Below are positions 5,994 to 7,153 of a stretch of 7,153 bases of DNA, in pieces. This stretch comes from Sphingomonadales bacterium (GTDB lineage: Bacteria; Bacteroidota; Bacteroidia; UBA7662), in assembly GCA_016872125.1 (NCBI GenBank), contig VHBD01000074.1:1-7153 (forward strand), written 5' to 3'. The translations under genes were made by a program, and so were the position numbers. The notes below the pieces were generated by a model, which ran no database searches, had not been told where the DNA came from, and was given only the letters and a program-made list of their open reading frames with translations. The number at the start of each line of letters is the position of its first letter. Positions within the stretch are counted from its first letter, which is position 1.

Positions 5994-6329
5994 ATGAAAA
6001 ATATATTGTTCGGAATTGCCATGTTTTTTTCGTGGAATCAAGTTTTGGCTCAAAAGGTTTTTTCCGTTGATTACGAAAATCAGGCAGACGTGAAGGTTTT
6101 TGTGGTGGATTACGAAAACCAGGCAGACCTTAAGGTCTTCAAGGTCAAGTACGAAAACCAAGCAAGGGGGAATGAAGGAAAATGGTTTTTCACTCAATAT
6201 CCGAATCAGGCCCAAAAGAAAATCTATTTTGTTAGATACGAAAACCAAGCGGATTTGAAGATCTTCTTCGTGAAATACGAAAACCAGGCAGGTTGGAGGA
6301 AATCCAGCAAGAAAGGTGAAATGTATTAA
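5994..6329 (+). CDS. Small exported six-repeat protein, probable 7(1) septoil-knot (DUF6150-like) family
   Basis: The frame is open from further upstream, but ATG 5994 opens directly into a signal peptide: MKNILFGIAMFFSWNQVLA, with probable cleavage before Gln20. The mature ~92 residues consist of six copies of a short strand-turn repeat, V/I-F/Y-x-V-x-YENQA(D), with the YxNQA tyrosines at 27, 40, 53, 69, 82 and 95. The spacing is 13, 13, 16, 13, 13, symmetric around a central GNEGKWFFTQ insert. The C-terminus is GWRKSSKKGEMY. I recognise this pattern as the family that current annotations name after a predicted seven-crossing knot (DUF6150/septoil knot). That assignment is from memory and not searched. 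The function is unknown; the signal peptide indicates a periplasmic or secreted protein. By hand count 5941-6330 is ~37% GC, well below neighbouring genes. Confidence 0.85.
   Translation: MKNILFGIAMFFSWNQVLAQKVFSVDYENQADVKVFVVDYENQADLKVFKVKYENQARGNEGKWFFTQYPNQAQKKIYFVRYENQADLKIFFVKYENQAGWRKSSKKGEMY
6054..6290 (+). repeat. In-frame 39-bp coding repeats of the six-repeat protein
   Basis: Units starting at the tyrosine codons 6072, 6111, 6150, 6198, 6237 and 6276 resemble each other at the DNA level, each beginning TACGAAAA(C/T)CA or a close variant (TATCCGAATCA for the fourth). Spacing is 39 bases, except 48 between the third and fourth. Synonymous differences between units show that the array is not a very recent expansion. 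Confidence 0.85.
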
Positions 6330-6367
6330 TCTGTAACGAGGGCAGGGCTGTTGTTGATATCGTTAAG

Positions 6368-7150
6368 GTGCTCACCGATACCCATTGCCATTTGTACGCC
6401 GACGCCTTTGACGAGGATCGATCGGAGGTGATGCGGCGGGCCGTTGCGGCAGGGGTTGGGCGCATTTTCTTGCCCAATGTGGATCTTGAATCTTGGAATA
6501 AACTCCCCGATTTGGTGGCCCAAAGTTCAACGGAACTTGGTTTGTACCCGATGTTGGGAATACACCCTTGCTCGGTGGAGGAGGGGTGGCTGGACCTATG
6601 GGATCAAATGAAATTAGCCTTGAGCCCAAACGCCCTTTCATTGAAATTTGTGGGTGTTGGTGAAATTGGCATAGATTTGTATTGGCGTCAAGATAATCTT
6701 GCCTTGCAGCAAGAGGCCTTTCTGACCCAAGTTCACGAGGCCAATCGTTTGGATTTACCGGTTTGTATCCATTCCCGGGATAGCCTTGAATTGATTTTGG
6801 AACTCACCAAAGACCTGCCTTTCCGGGGCGTTTATCATTGTTACGGAGGAACGTTAGAGCAGGCCGAGGTCATCATGGAGCGTGGTCAGTACTTGGGCAT
6901 TGGAGGTACAGTGACTTTCAAAGCCAACCAAGGCCTTCGCGATGTTCTGAAGCGTGTAGGGCCTGATCATGTGGTGATGGAAACGGATGCCCCCTATTTG
7001 GCCCCGGTTCCTCACCGTGGCCAGCGAAATGAACCGGCGATGATGGCCCAGGTAGCGCAATGTTTGGGCGACCTGTGGGGAATGAGTGCGGAGGAAGCGG
7101 GGGATCGATGCACCCGGAATGCTGCCGACCTTTGGCGAATTCCTTTATGA
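6368..7150 (+). CDS. tatD: TatD-family metal-dependent hydrolase (putative DNase)
   Basis: The 260-residue product has the full set of TatD metal ligands: H6-x-H8 in DTHCHLY, Glu99 in GVGEIGIDLYW, His135 in CIHSRDS, His157 in YHCYGG, and Asp207 in ETDAPYLAP. The length matches the family. TatD proteins are amidohydrolase-fold enzymes with Mg-dependent 3'-5' exonuclease or DNase activity reported for E. coli TatD, acting in DNA repair and turnover; the precise substrate here is inferred. The GTG at 6368 is chosen because it yields the standard M-L-T-D-T-H-C-H beginning; no ATG lies nearby in frame. The gene starts 38 bases after the repeat-protein gene and ends with TGA three bases before the window edge, so it is complete. 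Confidence 0.94.
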   Translation: MLTDTHCHLYADAFDEDRSEVMRRAVAAGVGRIFLPNVDLESWNKLPDLVAQSSTELGLYPMLGIHPCSVEEGWLDLWDQMKLALSPNALSLKFVGVGEIGIDLYWRQDNLALQQEAFLTQVHEANRLDLPVCIHSRDSLELILELTKDLPFRGVYHCYGGTLEQAEVIMERGQYLGIGGTVTFKANQGLRDVLKRVGPDHVVMETDAPYLAPVPHRGQRNEPAMMAQVAQCLGDLWGMSAEEAGDRCTRNAADLWRIPL

Positions 7151-7153
7151 ACC

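Overview
The window looks like a piece of chromosome from a member of the Bacteroidota (Bacteroidetes), probably an environmental lineage of moderate GC content. The evidence is a C-terminal type IX secretion (T9SS) sorting domain on the first gene, a Bacteroidota-style small lipoprotein, an outer-membrane barrel-like protein of a type I associate with that phylum, near absence of clear Shine-Dalgarno sequences, and TAnnTTTG-type promoter boxes close to two starts. All genes I can support lie on the + strand. I see no tRNA, rRNA, CRISPR array, insertion sequence, integrase or phage gene.

Layout. Positions 1-1145 hold the C-terminal part of a secreted T9SS cargo protein, with a dockerin-like region, a cohesin-like beta region and the sorting tail. 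Its 5' end lies outside the window. It is followed by two consecutive hairpins (1162-1182 and 1186-1215), the second a strong 13-bp stem that probably acts as terminator. A tightly packed group follows: a ~45-residue lipoprotein (1239-1376), overlapping a predicted exported barrel-like protein (1324-2184), then lipA (lipoyl synthase), a DUF721/DciA-like protein that overlaps the end of lipA, and gpmA (2,3-bisphosphoglycerate-dependent phosphoglycerate mutase). The end of gpmA runs into three 23-bp tandem repeats (4099-4167). Next come a MoxR-family AAA+ ATPase (4206-5174), a YugP-like membrane zinc peptidase (5260-5940), a small AT-rich gene for an exported six-repeat protein (5994-6329), and a TatD-family metal-dependent hydrolase (6368-7150).

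How the genes fit together. Lipoyl synthase (cofactor for pyruvate and 2-oxoglutarate dehydrogenases) and phosphoglycerate mutase (glycolysis) are central metabolism. The DciA-like and TatD proteins belong to DNA replication or nucleic-acid maintenance. The remaining genes act at or outside the membranes: T9SS cargo, lipoprotein, barrel, MoxR chaperone, membrane protease and repeat protein. Apart from close spacing I see no evidence that they form one dedicated system.

Most of the window is ordinary housekeeping. The items worth a second look are the six-repeat protein at 5994-6329, which I believe belongs to the family predicted to fold into a 7(1) ('septoil') knot, the small lipoprotein gene overlapping the barrel gene, the 23-bp tandem repeats that include the gpmA stop codon, and the MoxR gene that lacks its usual DUF58/VWA partner immediately downstream.
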